A stretch of DNA of 64,000 bases from Streptomyces griseoruber (GCF_001514205.1 NZ_KQ948763.1:473887-537886), one strand, 5' to 3'; positions 50,653 to 61,464 are shown, numbered from the stretch's first letter. Numbers and translations are program-made. The notes: generated from the letters alone by a model not told the origin.

Positions 50653-52173
50653 CTACTGAGCCTCCTGGTCGCTGTCCGGAACCCGTGCCGCCCACAGCGG
50701 CAGCCGCTCCGTCCGCCGCCGGTCCGTGTTCTTCTGCCGGGCCGGCCGCTCGTGCTGGCCACGCAGCGCGGTGTGCAGCCCGTCCCACAGCGTGCCGTCG
50801 GTCCGGTCCCGCGGATCGGGGTCGATCAGCACCACACCGATCACCGCGATGCGCTGGTCCGCGAGCTGCCGTGCCACGGTGTGCAGCCATGCGGCGCTGC
50901 CGTGCCCGGCCCGCACGACGAGCACGGTCTGCGTGCCGAGGTACTGCAGGTCGGTCCACGCCGTGCCGGGCGCCACCGAGCCGACGCCGATCCGGAGCTC
51001 CTGGGACGACCGGGCGGCGGCACTCCCGCCGCTGACCACGGTCGGGTCTCCCGGCTTCGGGCGGCGGCCCGCGAGCTGCCGGCCGGGCAGGCCGTCGACG
51101 ACGACCACCGGCCCGTCCGCCGCCAGTTCTCCGGCGAGGGCCAGGGCGATCACGCTCGTGCTGCGCGCACAGCCCAGTTCCAGCAGCGACACCGGTTCCG
51201 CGGAGCCGCGTACGGTGCGGGCCAGGGACGCGGTGAGCCGTTCGCGTGTCGCCCGGATCCATCGGCGCTGCCACAGCCTGCCCGACCGGTGGGGCAGCTC
51301 CGCGATGACGGAGGCGCCGAGGTTCGCCGCGATCTCCCGGCGCAGCACGGGACGGTCCGCCACCACCGCGCCGACCGCGGCCATCGCGAGCCCGAGGAAG
51401 AGCCCGAGGAAGAGCCCGATCCCGGCGTCGGTGGCAGCGGCCCTGGGCAGCGAGCGCCGCACCGCGTACGGGGCGTCCACGATCTGCGTGCCGGCCACGA
51501 GCCGGGGGGTGCCGATGCTCGCCTCCGCGGCGCGCTGGCCGAAATCGGTGATCTGCGAGGTGAGTTCGGCCCGGCGGGCGTAGAGCGACTCCAGGTCCGC
51601 CGACGACTCCGGCCCGTTCGTCTGCGTTCCGTCCCCGATCGCCTTGTTGACCTGGGCCAGTTGGTCCTTCAGCTGGTCACGCTGGTCGATCAGGGCCTTG
51701 GCCTCGGCGTCCGCGGTCTCCTGTATCCGCTTCACATGGTCCGCGACGAACGCGTCGGCCAACGCCTTGGCGCGGGCCACCGCTTCCGCGTCGCTGTCAC
51801 CGGTCACGGTGATCTGCAGCACGTTGTTGGTCAGACCGATCCCGCTGTAGTCCTGCATGAAGTCCTCGGCCCGTTCCTGGGACTTGAGGGACTTCAGGGC
51901 CTTGTCGGCGATCCGTGTGGTCTGCAGCAGCGCGACGTCGGTGCGGATCAGGGTGCCCGGGTCGTTCGGCTGGTCCTCCTCGTGCGCGACCAGCACCTTG
52001 GTCACCGCGGTCGGCGGCTGCGGCAGCAGGAACGCCACCGCCGCGCCGACGAGCAGCCCCAGCAGCGCGAGGGAGCACCACAGGCGGCGCCGTCTGCGCA
52101 CCGCGGCCACCAGGGCCTGCAGATCGAGCAGTGGAGCGGCGGTCGACGACTCCGCGGTCGTACTCGTCGTCAC
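50653..52173 (-). CDS. Wzz-like polysaccharide chain-length/BY-kinase-like protein (1)
   Basis: 506 residues: first helix LWCSLALLGLLVGAAVAFLL (about 28-48), periplasmic part with a coiled-coil (DQRDQLKDQLAQVNKAIGDG and LESLYARRAELTSQITDFGQ), second helix GIGLFLGLFLGLAMAAVGAV (about 270), and a cytoplasmic domain with a Rossmann/ParA-like start (PVSLLELGCARSTSVIALALAGEL) that lacks the GxGKT Walker A. The C-terminus has no Tyr cluster. It belongs to the Wzz/CapA group that sets chain length. Start GTG 52173, 4-bp overlap with the next Wzz-like gene. Confidence 0.85.
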   Translation of the reverse strand: MTTSTTAESSTAAPLLDLQALVAAVRRRRRLWCSLALLGLLVGAAVAFLLPQPPTAVTKVLVAHEEDQPNDPGTLIRTDVALLQTTRIADKALKSLKSQERAEDFMQDYSGIGLTNNVLQITVTGDSDAEAVARAKALADAFVADHVKRIQETADAEAKALIDQRDQLKDQLAQVNKAIGDGTQTNGPESSADLESLYARRAELTSQITDFGQRAAEASIGTPRLVAGTQIVDAPYAVRRSLPRAAATDAGIGLFLGLFLGLAMAAVGAVVADRPVLRREIAANLGASVIAELPHRSGRLWQRRWIRATRERLTASLARTVRGSAEPVSLLELGCARSTSVIALALAGELAADGPVVVVDGLPGRQLAGRRPKPGDPTVVSGGSAAARSSQELRIGVGSVAPGTAWTDLQYLGTQTVLVVRAGHGSAAWLHTVARQLADQRIAVIGVVLIDPDPRDRTDGTLWDGLHTALRGQHERPARQKNTDRRRTERLPLWAARVPDSDQEAQ

Positions 52174-53546
52174 CCTGTGACTCCCGTCGCGTCGTCCAGT
52201 TCGCCGTCGAGGTCCGCGAGCGCCGGTACGGCGGCGTGCCGGGCGTCGTCGGCCGACCGTGTGGCACGGACCGGGCCGGCGAGGATGATGCCGACGACCG
52301 TGTGCTTGGCGTCCGCACACGCCTCGGCGATGCCGGAGAGCTCCCCCGCGGTCCAGCTGCCGGCGCTGAGCACGACCAGGGCACCGGACTCGAAGCCGCG
52401 GTCCGGCACCATCGGCCGGGACACCGAGACCGCCACCGCCCGCAGCAGCGGATCGCTCCCGGCCTCGACGACGAGCTGCCCGGCGGCCCGGCCGGCGATC
52501 TCGTCACCCTCGGGGAAGACGACCAGCAGCCGTCGCGGGGAAGGAAGCTGCTCCCGCAGACGGGAGCACGCCCGGCGGTAGCGGATCCGCCTGCTGGCCT
52601 CGTCGCCGGACGTCTGCGGGGTCGGGATGTCCCACCGGACGTCGAGGCCCGCCAGCCGGCGGAGCCAGGCCCGTGGGCCACGGCCCTCCATCCGGTGCAG
52701 GGGCCGTTCAACGGGTACGTCGACGGTACCCAGCAGCGCCGAGCCCAGTGCCGCGGTGATCTCCGCTTCGCCGCGCAGCCGGCGGCTCATCCGCGCGGCG
52801 GTGAGATGGCCGACCACCGCGAACAGGAAGAAGAGCAGCGCTCCGCCGGCGATGAGCTGGGTCCTCGTCGGCGGTGCCTCGCCGGTGGGCCGGGCCGCCG
52901 ACCCCATGACGACCATGTTCTTCGCCTGGTCCTCGGCCGGATCGGCCTGCTCCAGCGTGTTGATGGCCTCGCGCAGCGCGGTGCGCAGCTTCTCCAGCTC
53001 GGTGCGGGTCTGCACGCTCTCCACGGTCTGCCCCGGATCGGCCGCGTCGGCCAGCCGGCTGATGCGGCGGCTGGTGTCCTCCACCGACTTCTGGAGCGCG
53101 GCGAGCTCCTGTGTCGCCTCGGGGTCGGCGCTCTCGCTCGCGATCCGTGTGGCGTAGGAGACGAACTCCTTGGCCACCTGGTCGGAGAGCCGCTGGGCGC
53201 GCTCCGGGGTGTCGGCCGTGCCGGAGATCTTGATGATGTTCCCGTCGGTGGCCTTGGCGCTGACCTGCTCCTTCAGGTCGGCGCCGCTCACCCCGGTCCA
53301 GCCGAGCGTGGCGGCCGCGCGGTCGACCACCACCGAACTGGTGGCCACCTCCGTCTGCGTCAGCAGCTCGCGCTCCTCCCACGTTCCCGGCAGCAGCACC
53401 GATGCCGAGGTCGTGTAGCGCGGCGGAAACAGCAAGGAGGTGCCGTAGCCGGCGAGCGCACCCACCAGGGCGAGGAGGGTGAGCAGTCGCCGGCGCCGAC
53501 GGATGATCCGCCCGATCGTGACCAGGCGTATGGTGTCATCGCTCAA
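52170..53546 (-). CDS. Wzz-like polysaccharide chain-length protein (2)
   Basis: 458 residues: helix LLTLLALVGALAGYGTSLLF (about 20-40), Wzz periplasmic domain beginning PPRYTTSASVLLPG, second helix about 240 (AGGALLFFLFAVVGHLT), cytoplasmic domain with RRLLVVFPEGDEIAGRAAGQ in place of a Walker A, hence a degenerate kinase-like fold. It likely works with the neighbouring Wzz-like protein on export and length control. TTG 53546 with GGAAGG upstream overlaps the glycosyltransferase stop by 11 bp. Confidence 0.8.
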   Translation of the reverse strand: MSDDTIRLVTIGRIIRRRRRLLTLLALVGALAGYGTSLLFPPRYTTSASVLLPGTWEERELLTQTEVATSSVVVDRAAATLGWTGVSGADLKEQVSAKATDGNIIKISGTADTPERAQRLSDQVAKEFVSYATRIASESADPEATQELAALQKSVEDTSRRISRLADAADPGQTVESVQTRTELEKLRTALREAINTLEQADPAEDQAKNMVVMGSAARPTGEAPPTRTQLIAGGALLFFLFAVVGHLTAARMSRRLRGEAEITAALGSALLGTVDVPVERPLHRMEGRGPRAWLRRLAGLDVRWDIPTPQTSGDEASRRIRYRRACSRLREQLPSPRRLLVVFPEGDEIAGRAAGQLVVEAGSDPLLRAVAVSVSRPMVPDRGFESGALVVLSAGSWTAGELSGIAEACADAKHTVVGIILAGPVRATRSADDARHAAVPALADLDGELDDATGVTG

Positions 53547-54796
53547 AGGTGCGGCCTTCCCCTGCCCGGTCCGGGTCGCGCGCCGGCACCCGAGCGTGGT
53601 CACGGCAGGCGGCGGCGTAGGCGGCGAGCAGTGAGCGCTGGGAGTTGCGCCAGGACAGCGGTCCGCTGATCCGCTCCTGGCCGATCTTGCCCATCAGGGC
53701 CCGCTTCTCCGGATCGTCCAGCAGCTGCGCGATGAGCCCGGCGAACTCGGTCTCGTCGTTGGCGGACGCGTAGACGGCGGCGTCACCGGCGGAGACCCGC
53801 GCCTCCCGGAGGTCGAACGAGACGAGTGGCCGCCCCATCACCATGTACTCCAGGACCTTGTTCATGGTCGACACGTCGTTGAGCGGATTGTGCGGGTCGG
53901 GGGAGAGGCACACGTCCGCGGTGGACAGGTAGCGCACCAGGTCGGCGTCCGGGATGCGCCCGGTGAACTGCACCTGTTCCGAGAGCCCGAGCCGCCGGGA
54001 CAGTTCCACCATCGCGTCGAAGGTGTCCCCGGCGCCGACGAACACCGCGTGCCAGTCGGTCCGCCCCAGTTCGTCGCGCAGCTTGGCCAGGGCCCGCAAG
54101 GCGTAGTCGACGCCGTCCTGCGGGCCCATGACGCCGAGGTAGCACAGCAGATGGGGCTTGCCGCGCTTCAGTTCCGGCTCGGGCGGTACGGGGTGGAAGC
54201 GGTCGATGTCGGGTGCGCTGCGCACCACGAAGACGTCCTCCGGCCGACGGCCGCCACGGCGCACCGCCACGTCCCGGTAGCTCTCGTTGGTGGCGAGCAC
54301 GACGTCCGCGGCCCGGTAGGTCATCCGTTCCAGCGCGCACACGGCGCGGTAGAGCAGGTCCTGGCCGCGGTCGAACCGGGAGAGGTACAGCTCGGGCACC
54401 AGGTCGTGCTGGTCGAAGACGAACCGCGCGCCGCGCCGCTTCAGCCACAGGGCCGGCAGGAACAGCAGGTCGGGCGGGTTGCAGGCGTGCACCACATCGA
54501 CCGGGCCGACCTTCCGGGCCAGCCGGACCGTGTGCCACAGCGCCGATCCGTACTCCCGCAGATATCCGGCCGGTCCTCCGGTGGCGGCGCGCAACGGGTA
54601 GCGGTGGATCCGCACCCCGTCGATCTCCGCCTCCGGCTCCGTGTCCCGCTTGCTCCCCCGAGGACAGATGACGTGCACCGTCCAGCCCGCGTCGCGCAGC
54701 GTGGTGCACTCCTGCCACACCCGCCGGTCGAAGGGCACCGACAGGTTCTCCACCAGGATCAGCGCGCGCCGGCCCGGCCGGTCGCCGCTGTTCGTT

Positions 54797-54807
<11 letters not shown>
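53536..54807 (-). CDS. Family 4 glycosyltransferase
   Basis: 423-residue GT-B enzyme: RALILVENLSVPFDRRVWQE, VVHACNPPDLLFLPALWLKR, then donor site LLCYLGVMGPQDGVDYALRA and NKVLEYMVMGRPLVSFDLRE. Probably transfers an early sugar of the repeat unit, as it is the first glycosyltransferase behind the initiating enzyme. TTG 54807 overlaps the dehydrogenase stop by 11 bp with the same TTG-N5-TGA arrangement as the next gene pair, so coupling is likely. Confidence 0.88.
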
Positions 54808-56116
<1,309 letters not shown>

Positions 56117-56189
56117 GACTCGTTCCTCCCCCCGGGCAGGCACTCCCGGCCTGCGGTCGGCACGCCGGCCGGACGACTGTTTGCGCACA

Positions 56190-57668
56190 TCAGTAGGCCC
56201 CCTGCCCGTAGAGCACCGCACGCAGCGTCTTCCACAAGATCACTGTGTCCAGGGCGAGCGACCAGTCCTCCACGTACCGCAGGTCCAGCCGCACCGCCTC
56301 CTCCCACGACAGGTCACTGCGTCCGCTGATCTGCCACAGGCCGGTGAGCCCGGGCTTGACCAGCAGCCGCCGCCGGATGTCCGGGCCGTACGCGGCGGAC
56401 TCCTCCGGCAGCGGAGGCCGCGGACCGACGAGCGACATCGAGCCGGTGAGCACGTTGAACAGCTGCGGGAGCTCGTCGATCGAGTACCGGCGCAGCACCG
56501 CTCCCACCCGGGTCACCCGCGGATCCCGGCGGAGCTTGAACAGCGGGCCGGCGCCCTCGTTGAGGTCGGCCAGCTCGGCGCGTGCCCCGTCGGCCCCGGC
56601 GACCATGGTGCGGAACTTGAGGATGGTGAACTCGCGGCCGTCCTTGCCGACCCTGCGCTGGCGGTAGAACGCCCCACCCCGGCTGTCCAGCACCACGAGC
56701 AGCCCGACGCACACCATCAGCGGCGCGAACAGCAGCAGCAGGATCGCCGCGCCCATCCGGTCGACGACCATCTTCACGGCCCGGCGGCCCCCGGTGAAGG
56801 TCGGCATGCTGACCCGCAGCAGCGGTATCCCGAGCACCGCGTCGACGTGCAGCCGCGGGCCGGCCACCTCCATCAGCACGGGGGCCACGACCATCTCGGC
56901 GTCGGTGCCTTCGAGGTTCCAGGCCAGCCGTTGCAGCCGCTCCGGTGACCAGTGCGGGTCCGGTGTGACCGCGACGACACGGTAGCCGTCGCCGTGGACG
57001 TGCTTGGCGACGTCCGCCAGCCGGCCGACGACCGGCACTCCGTCCAGCAGGTCACCGTCGAGCCCGGGACCGTCCGTCGTGCACACCGCGTCCACCCGCC
57101 AGCCGAGGTGCGGGAACTTGCGGGTGCGGGTGATCAGGTCGTGCACGGTGTCCGGGCTCCCGGCGGCGAGCACCGGTCGCAGACACTCTCCGTCCTTGCG
57201 CTGCTTGTGCAGCGAGAGCCGCAGCAGGTACCGCACGGTCATGGTGACGACCGCGATCGTGGGGATCGCGACGAAGATCCAGAGTTTGATGTTGCGTGAG
57301 GTGAGGGCGATCCCGCCGAGCGCCAGGACGACGGTCGCCGCGAACAGCGAGCGCCCGAGCCGGCGGAACTCCTCGGCGCCCTGGCCGAGCACGGCCGGCG
57401 CCCACGAACGGCTCACCGCGAGCGAGCCCAGCACCAGCAGCTCCGTGCCGAAGGCGAGAATCCCCCATTTCTCATGCCAGTTGGCCGCGTCTCGGGCCCC
57501 GAAGAAGTTGCCGATCGCGGCCACCACACAGGCGGTGGCCACGGTGTCGCTGGTGATCACGGTACGGCGGTACCGCTGTTCCCAGTCGATCGCGGGCTGG
57601 CTGATTGCCCCGTTCGCCAGACGCCCGCGTGCAGACGTGAACGGGCTGACAAGTCCCCCTTGCCGCAC
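56190..57668 (-). CDS. Initiating polyprenyl-phosphate sugar phosphotransferase (WbaP/CpsE type)
   Basis: 492 residues: four to five N-terminal helices, CoA-binding-like middle domain (VVGRLADVAKHVHGDGYRVV), one helix (AAILLLLFAPLMVCVGLLVV) and the C-terminal bacterial sugar transferase domain with FRTM (ILKFRTMVAGADG), RRYSIDELPQLFNVLTGSMS and LVGPRPPLPEE, PGLTGLWQISGRS. It starts the repeat unit by putting a phospho-sugar on undecaprenyl phosphate. GTG 57668 (GGGGGG at -10) is preferred over GTG 57749. First gene of the ~28-kb exopolysaccharide operon. Confidence 0.9.
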   Translation of the reverse strand: MRQGGLVSPFTSARGRLANGAISQPAIDWEQRYRRTVITSDTVATACVVAAIGNFFGARDAANWHEKWGILAFGTELLVLGSLAVSRSWAPAVLGQGAEEFRRLGRSLFAATVVLALGGIALTSRNIKLWIFVAIPTIAVVTMTVRYLLRLSLHKQRKDGECLRPVLAAGSPDTVHDLITRTRKFPHLGWRVDAVCTTDGPGLDGDLLDGVPVVGRLADVAKHVHGDGYRVVAVTPDPHWSPERLQRLAWNLEGTDAEMVVAPVLMEVAGPRLHVDAVLGIPLLRVSMPTFTGGRRAVKMVVDRMGAAILLLLFAPLMVCVGLLVVLDSRGGAFYRQRRVGKDGREFTILKFRTMVAGADGARAELADLNEGAGPLFKLRRDPRVTRVGAVLRRYSIDELPQLFNVLTGSMSLVGPRPPLPEESAAYGPDIRRRLLVKPGLTGLWQISGRSDLSWEEAVRLDLRYVEDWSLALDTVILWKTLRAVLYGQGAY

Positions 57669-58458
57669 AGAACCCCCCAGGTCCCCAGTGGTTCGACGTG
57701 TTCGTCCAACACTGTTGCTCCCCCCGGGAGGCGCTCCCGCCCCCCGCACTGTTCTCCCCTCCGGGGCCCCCGCCCCCGCGCCGTGCCGTCGCTCCCCGCG
57801 AGAGGCCCCCGCCTCCCGCGCATGGCATCGCGGCTGTCTCAGAGCTGTTTGAACTCACCTCGGTGGCAGTGGACTCGCAGGTCCCGCCGAACGCTCGAGG
57901 TGTGCGGAACCCGTCGGAACCCCGGATGCTCCCCGCATCCCAAGTCCCTTGCCGGGCTCACGAATTGATCATCCCCACGCCTGGCGCCGGGGACGCGACT
58001 GCTGGTTTTCCGTAGCGCAGGACCTATAGATCATTAATGGTCGCCTCGTCTCCGAACAGCTGAAGCACGGTCAATCTAGACCATCAGACCCGGTATGAAG
58101 AGAGGATGTGTGTATTTTGTGCTCAACCTTTGAGACTTGATCGCTTTAGGGTTACCGAGGCATGGCCGAGCGCTGCCGGGCCGGTCACCGGGGGTGGCGG
58201 TCGGTTCCGGGGTGATCACTCAGAGTTGATCATGCCCCGCGAAGATCATGTATAAATATGGGCAAATCGCCCATGTCGGGCGATCGTGCAGGGGTGGTCA
58301 CCCCCTCGGTGCGGATCCGGCATCTGGCCGAAGTTCATTCCGTGACGGGGGCGCGTTCGCGCGGGACGGGGTGCCGCGGAGCTTGATCGGGCATTGTTTG
58401 CCAGTGCTCTCAGTACGCAGCTGTACATCATTGGCAATAATGTCGGAGGACGTCGGAC
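57669..58458. promoter_or_regulatory. Long leader/regulatory region of the exopolysaccharide operon and sod gene
   Basis: 790 bp without genes, notably AT-rich at 58020-58260 for this genome. Contents: scattered GATCA palindromes (for example TGATCA twice around 58213-58232), a perfect hairpin ATGGGC-AAATC-GCCCAT (58258-58274), a TATAAAT box (about 58250-58256) and the inverted repeat at 58392-58442 before sod. The exopolysaccharide promoter should lie here reading leftwards, but no single -35/-10 pair is convincing. Confidence 0.5.
58392..58442. promoter_or_regulatory. Inverted repeat before the sod gene (Nur-like operator candidate)
   Basis: Arms CATTGTTTGCCAGTG (58392-58406) and CATTGGCAATAATG (58429-58442; complement CATTATTGCCAATG) are inverted copies around 22 bp, just before the Shine-Dalgarno CGGAGGA. 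Streptomyces sodF genes are repressed by the nickel sensor Nur at TTGC-type inverted sites; the arms fit loosely. Assignment to Nur is inference. Confidence 0.45.
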
Positions 58459-59036
58459 ATGGCGATCTACACCCTCCCGGAGCTCCCCTGCGACTACGCG
58501 GCACTCGCCCCGGTCGTCAGCAGCCCCGAGATCATCGAGCTGCACCACGACAAGCACCACGCGGCGTACGTGAAGGGCGCGAACGACACGCTGGAGCAGC
58601 TCGCCGAGGCGCGGGACGGCACAGCATCTACTGGCACGACATGACCGGCGACGGCGGCGGCGAGCCCCTGGCGGCGGACGGTGTGGGCGAACTGGCGGAC
58701 GCCATCGCCGAGTCCTTCGGCTCCTTCGCGGGCTTCAGGGCCCAGCTGACGAAGGCGTCGGCCACCACCCAGGGCTCCGGCTGGGGCGTCCTCGCCTACG
58801 AGCCGCTGGCCGGTCACCCCATCGTCGAGCAGGTCTACGACCACCAGGGCGACGTCGGCCAGGGCTCCACCCCGATCCTGGTCTTCGACGCCTGGGAGCA
58901 CGCCTTCTATCTGCCGTACAAGAACCAGAAGGTCGACTTCATCGACGCGATGTGGGCCGTCGTCAACTGGCAGGACGTGGCCCGGCGTTACGCCGCCGCC
59001 AAGGAGCGCGGCGACAGCCTGCTGCTGGCGCCGTGA
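58459..59036 (+). pseudogene. sodF: Iron superoxide dismutase gene with internal deletion
   Basis: From ATG 58459 (CGGAGGA upstream) the frame reads a normal FeSOD start: [45 protein letters not shown], then enters GTASTGTT and a stop at 58644. One base out of phase the sequence resumes as [20 protein letters not shown] to the normal end ([19 protein letters not shown] ... LLLAP) at 59036. About 23 residues that in homologues include the second iron-binding His are deleted and the frame is broken. The gene should give no active enzyme. Confidence 0.85.
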
Positions 59037-59174
59037 CCGCGGGGCGGCCGCAGACGTCCTGCTCGTGATCGTCTTCTCACCCTTCACCGGCAGGCAGCAC
59101 ATGGGATGAGGACAGGACAGACCCACGGCAGGAGAGGACAGGAACTGTCCTCGTTCCCCGCTAACTTGCCCACC

Positions 59175-60284
59175 ATGACGAACAAGACGTCCGCGCCCGG
59201 CCCCGTGCTCCGCGCCCGCGCCCTCAACCGCGCGACCCTCGACCGGCAGTTCCTCCTGCGGCCCGCCGCGCTGCCGGTGAAGGCGGCCGTGGAGCACCTG
59301 CTGGGTCTCCAGGCGCAGAACGTCAGGCCGCCGTACCACGCCCTCGCCGCCCGGCTGGAAGGCTTCGCGCCCGAGCAGCTGTCGGCGCTGATGGGGGACC
59401 GTGAGGTGGTCCGGATCGTCACCCTGCGCTCGACCATCCACACCCACACCGCCGACGACTGTCTCACCCTGCGGCCGTTCGTCCAGCCCGCCCGGGACCG
59501 TGAGCTGACGCATTTCCGCAGCGGGCTCGCCGGCGTCGACCTCGACCGGCTCGCCGCCCTCGCCCGTGACCTCGTCGAGGCCGAGCCGCGCACCATGAAG
59601 CAGCTCCGCGAGGCCCTCTCCGCCGAGTGGCCGGGCGCCGACCCGCAGTCCCTGGCCGTCGCCGCCCGCTGCCGGCTGCCCCTCGTCCAGGTCACCCCGC
59701 GCGGACTGTGGGGGAGGAGCGGACAGGTCGCCCTCACCACCGCCGAGCACTGGCTCGGCCGGCCCACGGGGACGGCGCCCGCCCCGGAGACCGTCGTCCG
59801 GCGCTATCTCGCCGCCTTCGGCCCCGCCTCCGTCAAGGACATGCAGACCTGGGCCGGACTCACCCGGCTGCGCCCGGCCTTCGAACGCCTGCGGCCCGCG
59901 CTCCTCACCTTCCGGGACGAGCACGGCACCGAACTCTTCGACCTCCCGGACGCCCCGCGCCCCGACCCGGACACCCCGGCCCCGCCGCGCTTCCTTCCCG
60001 AGTTCGACAACCTGCTGCTGTCGCACGCCGACCGCAGCCGGGTGGTCCCGCCCGCCCTGCACGGCCGCGCCTGGCAGGGCAACCAGGCCTTCCGCACCCT
60101 CCTGGTCGACGGCTTCCTCGCGGGCCTGTGGAAACAGGAGGAGGACGCTCTCGTCGTCGAGCCGTTCGGCCGGTTCACCGAGGACCAGCGGGCGGCGGTG
60201 ACCGCGGAGGCGGAGCGGATGCTGCGGGTGCTGCACCCGGGGACGCCGTACGACATCCGGTTCGGGACCGTCGTGCCCCGGTAG
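59175..60284 (+). CDS. Winged-helix HTH_42 (AlkZ/YcaQ-like) DNA-binding protein
   Basis: 369 residues, tandem winged-helix fold. The catalytic QxQ motif of AlkZ/YcaQ DNA glycosylases is present as LLGLQAQNVRPPYHAL (about residue 35), with IVTLRSTIHTHTADD and FGPASVKDMQTWAGL and a C-terminal domain with FLPEFDNLLLSHADRS. Family members repair bulky or crosslinked alkylation damage; many streptomycete ones are uncharacterised (AlkX group). ATG 59175 fits the fold; longer frames add nothing conserved. Ends before the terminator at 60326-60368. Confidence 0.85.
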   Translation: MTNKTSAPGPVLRARALNRATLDRQFLLRPAALPVKAAVEHLLGLQAQNVRPPYHALAARLEGFAPEQLSALMGDREVVRIVTLRSTIHTHTADDCLTLRPFVQPARDRELTHFRSGLAGVDLDRLAALARDLVEAEPRTMKQLREALSAEWPGADPQSLAVAARCRLPLVQVTPRGLWGRSGQVALTTAEHWLGRPTGTAPAPETVVRRYLAAFGPASVKDMQTWAGLTRLRPAFERLRPALLTFRDEHGTELFDLPDAPRPDPDTPAPPRFLPEFDNLLLSHADRSRVVPPALHGRAWQGNQAFRTLLVDGFLAGLWKQEEDALVVEPFGRFTEDQRAAVTAEAERMLRVLHPGTPYDIRFGTVVPR

Positions 60285-60325
60285 CCCCCGCGGATGGCCC
60301 CCGCGCAGGAGGTCAGGGCATGGAA

Positions 60326-60368
60326 AGGGGGCGCTGCGGGCCGCTCGTGGAGGCTCGCAGCGCCCCCT
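60326..60368. terminator. Bidirectional terminator hairpin
   Basis: Perfect 13-bp stem AGGGGGCGCTGCG (60326-60338) / CGCAGCGCCCCCT (60356-60368) with a 17-nt loop, between convergent genes ending at 60284 and 60429. No U-tract, as usual for streptomycetes. Confidence 0.8.
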
Positions 60369-60428
60369 GGTCGTTCACCTGAGGGGTGCTCAGGACTTCT
60401 TGCGGGTCACTCGTTCCCTACTCGTTCC

Positions 60429-61220
60429 TTACGAGTTGACCTGCGCGGTGACGAGGTCGGAGAAGGTGGTCAGCCGGGTGTACACACCCGGGTAACCGGC
60501 CTCCGCGCAGCCCTCGCCCCATGAAGTGATCCCTGCCAGGACGCCCCCGATGAGCAGGGGACCGCCGCTGTCGCCCTGGCAGGTGTCTACGCCGCCGGAT
60601 GTGTATCCGGCGCAAACCATGTCGGTCGCGACGAAGTCGGAACCGTAGGAGGAGCGGCAGCTCGAGTCGGACACGATCGGGACGGTCGCGGTCCGGAGCT
60701 GGTTGGAGGAGCTGCCGTTCTCCGAGGTGGTGCCCCAGCCGAGGACGCGGGCCGTGGTGCCGGCCGCGTACACGCTGGTCTGGGAGGAGGAGACGTACGA
60801 CGCCGGGGTGTACGACATCGAGGTCGCCAGGGTCAGGACGGCCACGTCGTCGCCGTTGGTGGCGTCCGTGTAGTCCGGGTTGATCCAGATCTTGCTCACC
60901 CGGCTGACCGTGCCGTTGGTGCCGTTCAGGTAGGTGCGGCCGCCGACGACCCGCACGCTGCTGGTCGTCTCGCCGACCATACAGTGGGCCGCCGTGACCA
61001 CCTTGGTCGCCGAGACGAGGGTGCCGCCGCAGAACTGGTTCTGCGAGGCGTCCGTGATCTGCATCATGAACGGGTACGAGGTCGTGGTGGTGGTCGTGCC
61101 GCCGACGATCGGCTGCGGCGCTGCGACAGCGGTGGGGGCGCTGAGCAGAGCCGTCGCCGCCGCGGCGGCGGTGGCCGCGACGACAGCCGCGGCCTTCTTG
61201 GCACGGTTGAGCGCGAACAT
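60429..61220 (-). CDS. Secreted trypsin-like serine protease
   Basis: 263 residues: signal peptide with ALNRAKKAAAVVAATA and cleavage near AVAA, short propeptide, then mature IVGG. S1 catalytic triad: TAAHC (His), GDDVAVLTLA (Asp) and GVDTCQGDSGGPLLIGG (Ser), with Asp six residues before Ser giving trypsin specificity for Arg/Lys. Six Cys for three disulfides. Similar to S. griseus trypsin (SprT). ATG 61220. A LAL-type LuxR regulator gene lies upstream on the same strand, and twin AGGG-N4-CCCT sites stand in between. Confidence 0.93.
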   Translation of the reverse strand: MFALNRAKKAAAVVAATAAAAATALLSAPTAVAAPQPIVGGTTTTTTSYPFMMQITDASQNQFCGGTLVSATKVVTAAHCMVGETTSSVRVVGGRTYLNGTNGTVSRVSKIWINPDYTDATNGDDVAVLTLATSMSYTPASYVSSSQTSVYAAGTTARVLGWGTTSENGSSSNQLRTATVPIVSDSSCRSSYGSDFVATDMVCAGYTSGGVDTCQGDSGGPLLIGGVLAGITSWGEGCAEAGYPGVYTRLTTFSDLVTAQVNS

Positions 61221-61368
61221 GCGTCTCCTCGTGGGGATTTGCCGGTGGGGGATCGCGCGGGTGGGTGTGGGGGGTAGGTCGTGCACGGGGGTCGCGGGAC
61301 CGACCCCCGTGTGCCCGGGCGAGCGGCACATCCCAAACGCTAGGGGCCGCAGCAGCCTCCTCCCAATG

Positions 61369-61406
61369 AGGGAACCCCCTAGGGGCGTCGGGGCAGGGAA
61401 AACCCT
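61369..61406. promoter_or_regulatory. Twin AGGG-N4-CCCT sites upstream of the trypsin gene
   Basis: AGGGAACCCCCT (61369-61380) and AGGGAAAACCCT (61395-61406) share AGGGAA and CCCT and are 26 bp apart, 149-186 bp before the trypsin start. Similar AGGG/CCCT inverted sites are bound by LuxR/NarL-type regulators in actinomycetes. The adjacent LAL regulator is the obvious candidate; direct evidence is lacking. Confidence 0.5.
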
Positions 61407-61464
61407 CGGTCGGCCCGCGGGCGCCCCTCGTCAACCCGCGTACGGCAGTTAACCCCCGTGTGGC

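Noticed and set aside
58020..58260. AT-rich region with GATCA palindromes as a replication origin
   Set aside because: No DnaA-box cluster, no dnaA/dnaN or rep gene nearby; better explained as promoter DNA.
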